Positions 10,139 to 20,632 of a stretch of DNA of 64,000 bases are shown here, piece after piece (the first letter of the stretch is position 1; each line of letters begins with the position of its first letter). The notes below the pieces were generated by a model that searched no databases, had not been told where the DNA came from, and worked only from the letters and a program-made list of their open reading frames with translations. Origin of the DNA: Phytophthora hibernalis (taxonomy: Eukaryota; Oomycota; Peronosporomycetes; Peronosporales; Peronosporaceae); the NCBI GenBank assembly GCA_012656075.1, contig JAAKBF010000049.1:620001-684000 (forward strand), written 5' to 3'. A program made the translations under genes and the position numbers.

Positions 10139-12011
10139 GGCAGACATAAGCCACCCACGAACATTATCCGACGCGGCTTGTACCCCTTTACTGATAGCAT
10201 CTCGTGAGCTCTGCTGCATAAATTCGGTGTTGCCAAGTAGCCACAACACCCAGTTACTTGGGTTTCCTTGTAATTCATTGCATATCAGATCCACTCGATC
10301 CTTCTCACACAACCACCTCATAATTTCCGCAGGTTTCGCGTCTGTCATGAATGCCCTTGCCGTATCAATAGTCAAACGCGCTTCGTTCTCAAGTAGCCAA
10401 CGCAGTGATACCAACTCCGCAAAATTTCCGGCTACCTCGACGTATTTTTCTAGTTTGCGGTCGTTTTGACTCTCGAAGAAGCGCTGAACTAAAACGAAAT
10501 ACCCCGCTTTCAACGCTAACTGGAGCATCGCACACACACACAATCGATAACCGTTGATATCGTATCGATTTAGGGCTTTTAGCATGTGACGTCGTATCCG
10601 GATGCTAATGTGAATGAAAACCCCGATTGCCTCAGTTGATTTAGAACTTTTGTAAAGCACTCCCTCATCACAGTCTGTCCCCAGCAACCCAGTATCCTTC
10701 CGACACCATAGCGATTTTCGAAGATAACCAGCACCACTTCTAAGTAACCACTTTTCGCAGCCTCGGCCAGACCCCACCCAGACGATCGCTGGATTGTATT
10801 TTCTTCGAGCCAGCACACCATTGCTAGATGGCCTCCCAAGGCCGCATATTCAAGATCACGATCAGAACAAACCCCGTTTGCATGCTGTTTTAGCCATTTA
10901 ACCACGTCAATGCGTCCTTCGCGCGCAGCATGCTGTACCGTCTTCATCGTGCGTACCTCGGGTCTGTTCTCATACAACCACTGCACAACATGTAAATGAC
11001 CAGCACCAGCAGCATACTTCATAGTACTCGTCGTCCAGACCTCCTGTCGGTTTACGTGCAGCCATTTTATGATATCAAGACGACCATGCCACGCAGCTCC
11101 TTCCATTGCTCTAGAAGTGCATCCCTCGTACCGATGGTCGTGTAGCCATTGTAGCACATCCATGTGCCCCTCCTCCGCAGCATTGTCCATTGTATTTTTG
11201 CCAAATTGATCGCCAAAATGTTCATGAAGCCATTGCACAACGTCTAAATACACATTGCCTGCAGCCCTCCACGTTGCCACATTGGAGCAGCCAACCTTGC
11301 AGTTTGATGTAGCCACTTTACAACTTCAACGTGTCCCCCAGAAGCTGCTCCATCCATTGCACCGAGACATTGGAACTCGTTTCTTTTAGGTTCCAGCTTG
11401 CATTTCTCCTTTTTGTTCTTCATTTCGTTACTGCCGAAGAAGACCAAACAAGTGTTTGGTAAATGTTTGTGCAGCCATTGCACCATCTCTAATTGCCCGT
11501 TTTGCGCAGCGATTTTAACAGCATTTTTGGAGTCGTTGCCAACGCCTTTGTCGTAAAGCCATTTCACGACATCGAGGTGACCATTACGTGCAGCTCTCTC
11601 CATTACATAACCGGTCAAGTCGACGTCGAGTCGAGGATGTAGCCACTGCAAGATTTCGAGATGTCCATGTGCCGCTTGTTCATGAAAGACATACTCAAAA
11701 TCCCTTTGCCACGGTCCACGACCATCTGAACGCTTTGTTATGAGCCACCGGAACACGTGCGAATGTCCGCCCTTGGCAGTGGCTCGAATGATTTGTTTCC
11801 AATCTGGTGCTGCTCTCGATAAGAGGAGCTCCAAGTACATTGTAGACACCCCACGCTCGCAGGCGCCACAAAATTGGTCCCCATCTACAAAATGTAGACT
11901 GAACTCGTCGATTAGAAGTGCAACATGAGGAAGAGCGTCACCGTTCCCAGGTAGACATCCGGCACAGATGAGCTGGCCCGCGCTCGGAAAATTGAGAGCT
12001 TCATCGCTTTT
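10100..12011 (-). pseudogene. ankyrin-repeat protein, two frameshifts, no clear start
   Basis: About twelve ankyrin-like units can be read (for example GHLDVVKWLYDKG, GHMDVLQWLHDHR and GRLDIIKWLHVNR). They carry the (V/I)(V/L/I)xWL signature frequent in oomycete ankyrin proteins, which are thought to be protein-interaction scaffolds. Three frames must be joined: 11244-12011, then 10579-11316, then 10100-10816. Shifts fall near 11300 and between about 10740 and 10600. The first frame is open back to a TAA at 12012-12014 without an ATG before about 11840, so the true N-terminus is missing or lies across an intron. The C-terminal 150 residues lack repeats. The stop lies inside the right arm of the inverted repeat at 9479-10138. 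It may be a pseudogene or a functional gene with sequencing errors. Confidence 0.75.
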
Positions 12012-13447
12012 TTATTGTGAGGTGGAATTCGCTTCCACAATCTCTTTCTTCACAAAAACGTGATGTGATTGAACGAAGGAGAAATTATCAATCACATGAT
12101 ACACAAAGCCGGACTTCGCACGGAACAGTATTTTTGAGCACATATAAATATGTTTCAAAGTACTTTGACTTTATACAATTAGAGAACTTTTTTAGTTCTT
12201 GGACTAGTATCTGTGGGTTTGGAACCAAGAAAATCCGCAAAAATCCGTGGATAAATTACGGATAAATTACCAGCCGATGTTCCAGTACTTATTTCTAATG
12301 GAACACCCTACGTGGGGCGCCTACTCATGAATCGGGCGGGCCGCATCAAGAAATTGAGCAAAACCTGCTGTCCCAGCCTCCACATCAGCCCATGTTGTTC
12401 CATTAGAAATAAGTATTGGAACATCGGCTGGTAATTTATCCACAGATTTTTGCGGATTTTCATGTACCTTGTGCAGATTTGAATACCGAAGTAATCCATG
12501 TAGAAATGTAAAAATTAGATATATTTTTAATGTAAAACCCAAAAACCTGAAACAGATAACTTAAAAAGTAAGTATGGATAGGAATGAAGTGTAAAAGACG
12601 TGAAAGCGTGACGGACAGTTTTGCATACAAAAGATAAGACACATATCGAATTAATCCTTGCAGCTGCTCTGCAGCACTTAAAAGTACTGCTATCCCAGGA
12701 TAATTTTGGATTATGGGTCACGCAATACAGGTAAACATCAACCATCTCCGGTTTAGCCTGGTATACCGTTTAATTAAAATTGCGGCACTTCCCACTTCTA
12801 TCAGATTATGGGACGGATGATTATGGGACCCATCTATTACATGTACTGGACGGCAGCATGTATTACGGAACGGTTATTAAGGGACGTGTTAAAAAATGCT
12901 ATCCCAGCCTATCAAGCTTCCTATCCTACATCGCACCACACACCACCAGCACGAATTACTGGGTCAAAGCCCATTGCAGCTGCTGTTTAAAATTGTTGGA
13001 AACACAAACAGCTAGACACGTTTGCAAACACCACTTACTGTTAGTGAGTGTGTAGTAGAATTCACAAACATGTCTGCGGAGTACACACTACCCAAAGTGA
13101 CTAATCATTAATTGGTAGCGTAAAGACAGTTGTCACCAGTATCACCAGGCTGGTTACCAGCACCTTGGGGTTGAACCTTGTGTGAAAAAGTGGCTGGTCA
13201 TCGTGGCCAAGCTCATTTCTAATCTCAAATTGGCACGAGCGACATGAACCTGCGAGCTGCAGTGCAATCGATCTTCATCAAACATGCTCGAATTACTTCG
13301 ACCGAGTTCATAACAGAAAGCGAAGCTTCACACTTATATCTCAAGATCCACCACACGAGAGAGAGCGCTCCACCAAGTCAGTCGCTTAACTTCGAGTTGA
13401 TATCAAGCAACATTGTGGGTCACACTACCACATCTTTCCAATAACCC
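12012..13447. other. intergenic, holds one inverted repeat
   Basis: Only short open frames are present. The notable content is the inverted repeat listed separately at 12230-12460. A short frame at 13244-13444 immediately upstream of the bZIP remnant may be its leader, but it has no recognisable domain. Confidence 0.5.
12230..12460. repeat. inverted repeat, arms about 64-75 bp (foldback/MITE-like)
   Basis: The left arm 12230-12304 and right arm 12397-12460 are reverse complements. The shared core includes CAGCCGATGTTCCARTACTT. The left arm carries an extra 11-bp tandem copy of GGATAAATTAC. The 92-bp spacer is GC-richer and unrelated. No target-site duplication was identified. Confidence 0.8.
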
Positions 13448-14470
13448 ATGACTTACGAAGAAGAACGATGCGAAGGCAACAGTATCATCGATCACCAGGT
13501 TTTGGCAGCCTCAATTCCCCACCAGGTCAACTCGTTTCTCACGAACAGACATTGTGTACCTTCCACACTCGGATCGCGGAATGAGCGCTCGTGTATTTCG
13601 TATGCTAGACTGGCACCACCACCAGAGCCAAACCGACAGAAGAATGCCCACCAAGCTTCACGCATCAACAGCGAAACAAATCAAGTAGCATCTAGCGAAA
13701 AAGAAGACAGCGCCAAATCTTGTAAAGCTACCAAGGAGCGTCTTCGCAAACAGCGAAGCCGGATTCATCAGGCACGACACCTAATGAAGAAGCGAAAGAT
13801 CGCAACAGACCTCGAGGACAGCGTCAAAAGGTTGCTACAGGATATCGAGGAACTCCGGGTGCAGCATCGAATTGCTCAAATGGGTCTTTCCACAAATTCT
13901 ACAATTTGGAATGTTGCTGCAGAGTAAGTTCGCCTCTTTCGGAACGCATTCAATGCGTCCGTAAAAGAATTTGGTACAGGGTGTTCCAGCCCAGCGACGT
14001 TTTCTTCAGGCCTCGATGGCTCCAGATGTGATCGGTAGCACGGGTTACGGTGTGGAATCACTGCTAGAAGACTGGAGATTGGTTTCACTGTATCACGAAG
14101 ATATTGATATTCAACTCGTCAGTCTCAAACACGGGCCGGGCAACTCTCTCATCGCCACCACCGAGGATCGAGTGACGATCAGCATAAACACGTTACGTTA
14201 TGTTTTCCGCACCTACTGTATGGAAGCGAAGGGAGCAGCATTGGCTCCAGATTGCTAGGTCACCAATTCTCGCTTCGTGGCACCATCTACTTCAGGTGGG
14301 ATGAGAAGAGTGGCCGCGTCGTGAGTGTGAAGCACAAAGGAGATTGGTTGACTCCCATGCTAAAGCTTCTCGGTAGCTTGGAGGATGTCTCTCAGGTGTT
14401 CTGCGGTTCTGTCATAACGCTTGACGGCGATCTATTTGCTAGGGAGGATCTTAGATTGTTTACAGGATGA
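13448..14470 (+). pseudogene. oomycete-type bZIP transcription factor, broken
   Basis: A basic region (KERLRKQRSRIHQARHLMKK) is followed by a leucine-zipper-like helix (LEDSVKRLLQDIEELRVQ). Then comes the conserved C-terminal region of oomycete bZIPs: STNSTIWNVAAE, ASMAPDVIGSTGYGVESL, FSLRGTIYFRWDEKSGRVV and LTPMLKLLGSLEDVSQVF. The basic-region position that is normally Asn is His here (S-R-I-H-Q-A-R). The frame is broken at least three times: a TAA at 13925-13927 where the family has Tyr, a shift near 13970, and a shift at about 14250. As it stands only a 159-residue truncated protein with basic region and zipper could be made. It would have bound DNA as a dimer in the nucleus. Confidence 0.75.
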
Positions 14471-15168
14471 GAGGCTTTAGTTTGCGGCAAATATACGAAT
14501 ACAGTGGGGGCTAATCTAAACGGTCAAAGTTAGCACGGGTACTTAAATGAAAGCGCATCTACGTTTGATAGCGGAATTTATGCCCGACTCTTTCACGTCA
14601 AACGTCAACTGTACATGCAGATTGCGTGACCCTTCAAGGCGGAGATACGGGTTGACAAGTTTTTACTGAACAATGGCAAGCAACTCTTCCCATCTTCTTC
14701 TATGTGATCATAAAATTTATTCGGCGCCGAATACAGTAGAACCCGTGTCCTTGTACGGAGTAAGAGTTAATGGTACTTGCCTGTATTAAAATACATGTAT
14801 GTGGCAAAAAATTGTTAAGCTTACATGCAAACACGTATTGTGAAAACGTGTGTGTTAAATCCACACACCTGCACTAACTTTTCAAAAGTAAATACGTGTA
14901 ATGCGTTGTCCTAATCCAATGACTTAAAGCCATGCGGCAACAGATCTCGGATCTGTGCACGGTCTCCCCTCAATTCCAGAAAGGTCTCAAGACACATACG
15001 ATACCTGGTATGATAACATGTATTAGTTGTTGTCCTGTCGCGTTCAAGTAATTACAGTAGCGACACATGATGCCCTACCGCTCTACTCAGTCCAGCAGCG
15101 TTAGCCGCGCTGATCACTCTTTTCATTGTTGGTTTATCCAGCTAAGAGACAAGGCTCCCATTCCAACA
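14471..15168. other. intergenic, no supported gene
   Basis: No coding signal. A 14-bp palindrome ATTCGGCGCCGAAT lies near 14718. The last 65 bases (from about 15105) match the upstream of copy A in inverted orientation and would have held the copy C promoter-proximal region. Confidence 0.6.
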
Positions 15169-16765
15169 ATGGTCGCGTCAATGAGAGTCCTGCTCGTTGC
15201 TTCAGTCGCTTTCCTCGCCTCCATATCCGCCGTAGATACAACGCACCGCCAATTGAAAGGATCACTAGCCGATGTTTCATCCGTCAAGCTCCATGTCACC
15301 ATCAAGCGCAAGCCCATGAAGCTGCACGGACAATCTGAGTTCGACGTTTACGCTACACCGGTCGTGTCCGCTAACGGCGCCAGCGTGCTGTACAACGGAT
15401 ACGCCTCGTTCCAAGACGAAGACACCGATTTCACGTACACGTTCGTTGATGGTTCCGCTTACTTGACGACCGCGGACTCTTCTACCCTAGAAACAGTTCG
15501 ATGCCTTCCGTCTCACACACTCCCATTCGACAAGATTCTACCTGCTCTCAATGAAGCTACGCGGATTCCAAGCGCTGCGGTGGGCAAAAAGGAACTCGAG
15601 TGTGCCAGTGGAAATCTGTTTAAGACGACGTTCGCTGGTGCCCACTATGCTATCTGCACGTCGGGTGAGTCCGGCTTCACCGCAGTGAGCAGTGACTTGG
15701 ACATTGACGTAGAGTATCTGGATGGACCTGTTAGTATTGAGAAGCCGGCGTTGAGCGATGGGGCTTCTTCGTGTGAGGTTTTAGCAAAACCTACGTCGTT
15801 GACACCGACAGCACTTGCTCTCACTACTGGCAACGCCTTACCGGCTACTGCGTCGAGAAAACTGGAGGCAGCCTCGCACATGGCGATGGAGGCGACGGGG
15901 TGTTTGTGTCCGTCTACCCTCGCCCGTGCGTCTTCTTTCACGGTCTGGGCAACCCCAATGAGATGGCGGAGCTGCAGGATACCCCAGAGATGACAAAGAA
16001 GAAGTTTGGTGATATGCACGGCCACGCTCCTTGCTGCTCTACGATCAAGTACGCTGTTCTCAACACGAACGATGCTGGCTGGAGAAACGATACGCTCCAG
16101 CAAAGGTTCTGCGATCACTCTCTTTCAATGAGTCCAACCAGCGATGTGGCCGCAGGAACTATTGACAATACGATTATCGTGACGCATTCGATGGGTGGCT
16201 TGGTCATGGCTGGAGCTCTTGCCAAGGGAAGTGCAAGTTTTCCCCGACGACAACATGGGTGGCTATAAGTTCCCCGATGCGTGGCAGTATGGCGTCTGAC
16301 TTCCTACTCGATACATGCACCGACGAGGACAGCACAATCACCACTGGTTTGTTCAAATTGTTGGGCCAATGCCCCATGCCAAAGTCACGGAAGTCAACCA
16401 CCTACGAAAACGAATGGTACAGTACTCCATCCATCGAAGCAGCTTATGTGGCTGCTCAAGAAGCATACCGCGGAAATGTGTCGGCTGCGATGTGCAGTGA
16501 CAGTTTCTTTGGTCTTCTGTCGAGTTACCAAGCCTCCTGCATCCTTGGTGGTACATTGATCCCGCACAAGTCCCTGAAGAACGATGCTCTCGTAGAGTTC
16601 TATAGCTGTTTGGGCGGCCTCGACGAGAACCTTTTCGGCAACCACTACAGCGATCGATTCTATAAGCCGCAGCTGAATCACGCGGACACTGCGTTTTTGA
16701 ATGGTGAAGGTGTCCTCAAGAACACGCAGAAACCCTTCAAGTGGTTTGAGTGTCTGGCGTTGTAA
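15169..16765 (+). pseudogene. secreted alpha/beta-hydrolase-like family, copy C (frameshifted)
   Basis: Copy C is the near-identical inverted counterpart of copy A. ATG at 15169 starts MVASMRVLLVASVAFLAS, followed by THRQLKGS (R-Q-L-K) and the N-terminal domain. The frame is open to about 15920, then shifts by one base just before PRPCVFFHGLGN, exactly as in copy A. A second shift near 16228 (AAGGG where A has AAAGGG, after GALAKG) is private to C. The hydrolase motifs VTHSMGGLVMAG, KNDALVEF and LNHADTAF are all present. Stop TAA is at 16763-16765. The shared lesion implies that the duplication copied an already broken gene, unless it is a systematic base-calling artefact. Confidence 0.8.
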
Positions 16766-17134
16766 ACTCTGAAGGAATGCAAAATTGTCTTTGCTCTCAA
16801 CAGGCAAAATGTTAAATTTGCCAAGTTGTACGAAGATGCTTTATTGCGGGGTACATATCTGTGCGAAAGTGTCCACGTGCTTTTTGTTTTGTATCTATAT
16901 AGGACACTTCACACAGTCTCTTTTTGTGTATTTGAACTACCCACCAACATGCAATGAGGGATATCCGAGATGGATATCAGGATTTCCAGCAGCAAGTCGA
17001 ATCCCAGAAACACTCATTGTGACCCGAATGACGATTGACGAGTTCAGACGTGTAGGTAGGAGCGCTGCTACGCAGTAGGCTCTCATTCGTGAATTTTCTC
17101 ACTCGACGCTAACCTGCCTCACCATGCCCCAAGC

Positions 17135-17569
17135 ATGGAAGCCCTCCGCGACTCCGAGCTCGCCAGTCTGCCCCATGCCCACCAACAGCAGCAAATTGCC
17201 GCCTTAACTGAACTACTGGCCAAGAAACCCGGGAAAAAGACGACTAGTACTTCGAGTAGCAGAGACGTCAGCCGCAACGCCAACCAACCTAGTAACGGAG
17301 GCATACCAAGGGCGGTGCTCCGAGGATTGCCAAAACATGGGTCCCTGGGGCTCTGGTTGAAGCATCTCTCAAAGACCGGCTGCACCGGCAATGGGGAGCC
17401 TGGTCAGTGCTTTTCAGCCAAACGGGCCCATTTCCGGCCGGACGTCTTGCCCACGAACGCGAGGAAGTATATCGAGAGCGCATTCGGGGGATCGCCGACG
17501 AATTTGCGGACATCTGACACGTCGGGCCTCCACCTCGTCGGTGAATCCATCTACGCATTTACTGTCTAG
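17135..17569 (+). CDS. gag-like frame of the DIRS/Ngaro element (fragment)
   Basis: A 144-residue frame with a polar, Gln/Ser/Thr/Lys-rich first half (HAHQQQQIAALTELLAKKPGKK) and a basic second half. It starts a few bases after the left copy of the 24-bp element repeat. I assign it to gag only by position and composition, because no zinc knuckle is visible. It ends where the inverted RT segment begins. Confidence 0.35.
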   Translation: MEALRDSELASLPHAHQQQQIAALTELLAKKPGKKTTSTSSSRDVSRNANQPSNGGIPRAVLRGLPKHGSLGLWLKHLSKTGCTGNGEPGQCFSAKRAHFRPDVLPTNARKYIESAFGGSPTNLRTSDTSGLHLVGESIYAFTV

Positions 17570-18265
17570 CATCGTGAGAGCACCAAGTTGATAGCGGCCG
17601 GTCCGAGAACAGTAGCCATGGCCCTACGTAGGGCTAAATTGGCGATGAAGCAGCGTAGTCCATCGTCAATTTCAATATAGGTGTGATCGTCACACCTGAA
17701 TGAACCAGAAAGCGGGGGCGTGAGCTGAGTTGCCGATACCATCGCACCGTTGTCGTAGAGGCCATTGAAAAGAGCACCGGGAAGGAAGTACCAGGATGGC
17801 GACCCGCACCATCCGAAGCCGCATGCCATATCGATCACTACGTGGAGTCCATTCAGGAACAACACCGCGTCGGACTACTTCATTCCATTGGCGCCACGTT
17901 TCGCGCAGAACCTCGTTGGGAGGTCTTGGTAATTCGTACAAATCCTTGTTGGGCTGTGGATCTTCGGCAGTTTGCCCGCGTACCAGTCGGATGAAGTCGG
18001 GTAGGCCCGCGCCTGACCTCTGCGCCAACGTTGATAGCATATCGACCAGCTCATCATCAATAGCAGCGTCACTGGTTGAAGGTGCTTCCGGCGGCACCAC
18101 TACATTAAACTCGGCTGCAGCGTGTGAAATGTTCGGCGCGGTCTCTGCCCGACAGTGAATAGATAATCGTTGAAAAGTGTCCATGTAATTGTCGTGAGTG
18201 TCCGTCAAGTTTTGACGGGTAGGATCCTCAGATGCTAATGGCTGAGCTAATAGTCCTTGCCTCAA
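17566..18265 (-). pseudogene. DIRS/Ngaro gag-RT segment, inverted
   Basis: Reading the minus strand, the first part (LPDFIRLVRGQTAEDPQ, LRETWRQWNEVVRRGVVPEW) matches the region just before the reverse transcriptase in oomycete Ngaro elements. After a one-base shift the frame reads ACGFGWCGSPSWYF and then the catalytic strand FRCDDHTYIEID, followed by LRRAMATVLGP. The stretch that should lie between these blocks is missing, so the palm domain is internally deleted. The orientation is opposite to the RNase H and recombinase modules. Confidence 0.65.
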
Positions 18266-18296
18266 ATCGTTCGAGTCGATTCTTCAACGTCCTGAC

Positions 18297-18940
18297 GTGT
18301 TCAACCAATTTCCAGTGTCCCATTTCGCGGCGGTAGACCGTCCAACTGTGCACGTGCACATGGACGCGTCTGACGAAGGTCTCTGCGCTCTGGAACCAAG
18401 GCTACGCCAATACATTCGAGTGCAGTTTACAGACGCCCCGCAAGCCGTCTTTCGAGCTGATCCGGATGCCAACTCTATCAACGTTCGAGAATGGCAAAGT
18501 GCCGTGTTTGCGGCACTCCATTGGGGGCCCATCTGGACCCGAGCAGCCAGACAACATCCTGTTCACGTGTGTTTCTGGATCGATTATGCCAGTGCTGTGG
18601 TGTGGGCGCAGCGACGAGCGAGCCGATACCCTCTCGCACAGCTTTACAACCGGCTTCTCTCGATAGCCGAAGTCAATTACTCGCTTATCTGCACAGCGGG
18701 GCACGTGCGGGGTGGACAACGTCATGTCCGACGCTGGTTCTCGGGCCTGGAGTTCTGCTCGTCCCCTTAGCTCCACCTGGACTAACTTATCGTGTGGATG
18801 GATGCAGGTTCCGGTCGTCAAGCCCTTCGACAATCTCTTTCTGCTGTGGGAGCAATGCTGCATAACCACGCAGTGGCAGCATCTACCTCATCCAAGTACC
18901 ATAGCTACTGGAAGCAATGGTGTCGTTTAGGCGGGGTAGA
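18297..18940 (+). pseudogene. RNase H-like domain and recombinase N-terminus of the DIRS/Ngaro element
   Basis: The frame at 18297-18770 contains VHVHMDASDEGLCALEP, the usual first acidic motif (DAS) of the RNase H domain in these elements, and HVCFWIDYASAVVWAQ with a second Asp. Shortly after, in another frame, AVAASTSSKYHSYWKQWCRLG is the SAM-like N-terminal start of a tyrosine recombinase. It breaks off at about 18940. The expected continuation is found on the opposite strand from about 19495 downward. Confidence 0.6.
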
Positions 18941-19124
18941 GCTCGTACTTAGCTCAACGTATTTGGTCATATCTCTGCTAACGTTACGCTAGTTTAATTG
19001 CTCACTAATACTAATAAAGTACCTACCAACGACATATACCTGTTCACCATACCTGTAGGACCTTATTCACAAATTTTTGTATCGGAAGCGCAAACGGTGA
19101 TCGATTTACTTGCCTTGGTCTGCC

Positions 19125-19500
19125 GTATGACCAGGGAGATACGGAGCCCCACAGGAGAAGGTTGCGCGGTTGCGAGAGGGCGAGCTGCCGATGAAGGAAC
19201 CTTAGAAACGCCGGTGAAACTGGCTGCTTCTTAGACACAGGATCCGAAAGCCGTCGAACACCACGCAGGAGAATGTCGAGGTCAGCTGTCATGGGAAGCT
19301 GCACACCAAGGTGCCGTCGATGATACCACCGGATGCTCGACGGTTTGAGCACGATAGTGCCGTACTGGTTTCCTTGTCGCCGCTCGTTCCAACCATAACG
19401 CCAGCAAAAGATGGCAAACATGCCCAACTTCGAATTCATCGCTCTGTTATCTTCATTTAACCACGGAGACCAGTTCATAAATCGCGAGAATTCTGGCATA
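19125..19500 (-). pseudogene. central part of the tyrosine recombinase, inverted
   Basis: The minus strand reads FSRFMNWSPWLNED, LGMFAIFCWRYGWN, SSIRWYHRRHLGVQLP, DLDILLRGVRRLSDPV and QPRNLLLWGSV. This is the recombinase stretch that belongs between the N-terminus at about 18930 and the catalytic half starting at 19501. At 19501 the plus strand resumes with FLLRRSEYLCIGRQRHDYGL, the next expected block. About 180 bases (18941-19124) of unexplained sequence lie at the other breakpoint. Confidence 0.65.
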
Positions 19501-20031
19501 CTTCTTTCTCCTGCGAAGATCGGAGTATCTCTGCATAGGCAGGCAGCGGCACGACTACGGTTTGAAGTTGGCGGACGCGTACTTCTCAGATGTCCATGGA
19601 GCGCCCACGACGTACCGAGCCGCGGTGTTAGTGACAATCGGCCTTGCGGGGTCGAAGAATGATCAGTATGGAAGAGGAGCGTGGAGGACCATGCATGCCA
19701 CGCGTGACTTGGTGCTCTGCCCAAAAAGGCGCTACGCTGCATCCTGAAGGCGAGGAAGAACCTAGGGAGCCAAACGGATGTGCACCTTTGCGCTGATCTA
19801 AGCGCGTCTGAAGTGGCACGGGCCCTCCAGTCGGTAGCAGCAAGCGTGGGCGTTCCTACCCGTAACTATTCGACTCACTCCATCCGCATCGGTGGCGCGA
19901 CAAGCCTACTCAATGGTGCAGCTGACAGCGTCTCCATCAAGTTGCTCGGGCGCTGGATGAGCAACCGCTTTGAAAGCTATCCTGTTCAAGCCGCGGAGGC
20001 CACACGGTGTCTATCGCGACGGATGCTCTGA
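19501..20031 (+). pseudogene. catalytic half of a DIRS/Ngaro tyrosine recombinase
   Basis: FLLRRSEYLCIGR leads into VHGAPTTYRAAVLVTIGLAGSKNDQYGRG. A one-base shift in an A run near 19723 follows, then VHLCADLSASEVARAL. After that come the catalytic motifs HSIRIGGATSLL (H-x-x-R) and LLGRWMSNRFESYPV, with the nucleophile Tyr in SYPV. The residues needed for strand exchange are present, but the frame is broken and the N-terminal half is inverted. Confidence 0.7.
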
Positions 20032-20319
20032 GTTCACGACACAACATGGCCAATCCTGGAGCGCGGTAAGCAATTTTCTCTGGGGCCGCTCACCACGCCC
20101 CAAGCATGGAAGGTGTGGCCAAACACGTTTGCCCCTCATTGAAGTCTTGTGCTTGGAAACTGTACGTTCTCATCGGCGGGCTTCTCCACAATGTTCGTGA
20201 CTGGACGATTGACGAGCTCATCTTTAGTGAATTCAGTACTACGTACAGTACAGTAGTTATTTTGTCGTTCTCCTCAGGGTCTTCGAATTATCAAGCTGAG
20301 CAATTGGTCAAGCGTACGA

Positions 20320-20435
20320 TGCAACCTAAACTGTCTCCCGCGAGAAAATGTATCTACTTCAAGTACGTCGGAAGCATCTCCTTGTTTCAAGCCAAGCAAA
20401 TGCTTGGAGGTACGAAGATCCCACTAAGAAACTAA
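20320..20435 (+). pseudogene. short remnant of the hydrolase family, closest to copy B
   Basis: KYVGSISLFQAKQMLGGTKIP corresponds to residues about 448-468 of copy B (SYVGNISKYQAKYMLGGSTIP), with the preceding REKVY also recognisable. Only about 35 codons survive, ending in stops. It lies just after the DIRS/Ngaro element and about 200 bp from the end of copy D, in the opposite orientation. Confidence 0.6.
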
Positions 20436-20632
20436 GAAAGATGGAAGGATTTATTTGTGCGGAACAAAAATTAACGAGAACGTCCCAAGGCTAAAACGCT
20501 TGGGAGCAGCAAGAACACACACAAAATTGACAAAATACTCTTTTTGTTTTCCATGACCTTCATAGTCTTCATAAGCAAAGTACTTCGAAGTACTTCGTAG
20601 TACACGGTATTAAGCTGCTAAACTCATTCGCT

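Larger units (their letters stand above)
17030..20216 (+). mobile_element. DIRS/Ngaro-like tyrosine-recombinase retroelement, decayed and internally rearranged
   Basis: Modules in the order met are: a gag-like frame (17135-17569 +), an RT segment on the minus strand (17566-18265), RNase H-like coding (18297-18770 +), the start of the recombinase (about 18790-18940 +), the recombinase middle on the minus strand (about 19125-19500) and its catalytic end (19501-20031 +). Two segments are thus inverted relative to the rest. The 24-bp word CTCACCAYGCCCCAAGCATGGAAG occurs at 17118-17141 and again at 20089-20112. GACGATTGACGAG occurs at 17030-17042 and 20204-20216. Repeats at both ends, placed outside the recombinase, fit the split direct repeats of Ngaro-type elements. 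No module has an intact frame. Confidence 0.7.

Noticed and set aside
18402..18869. 155-codon minus-strand frame
   Set aside because: It is antisense to the RNase H-like block of the DIRS/Ngaro element, which carries the DAS motif on the plus strand.
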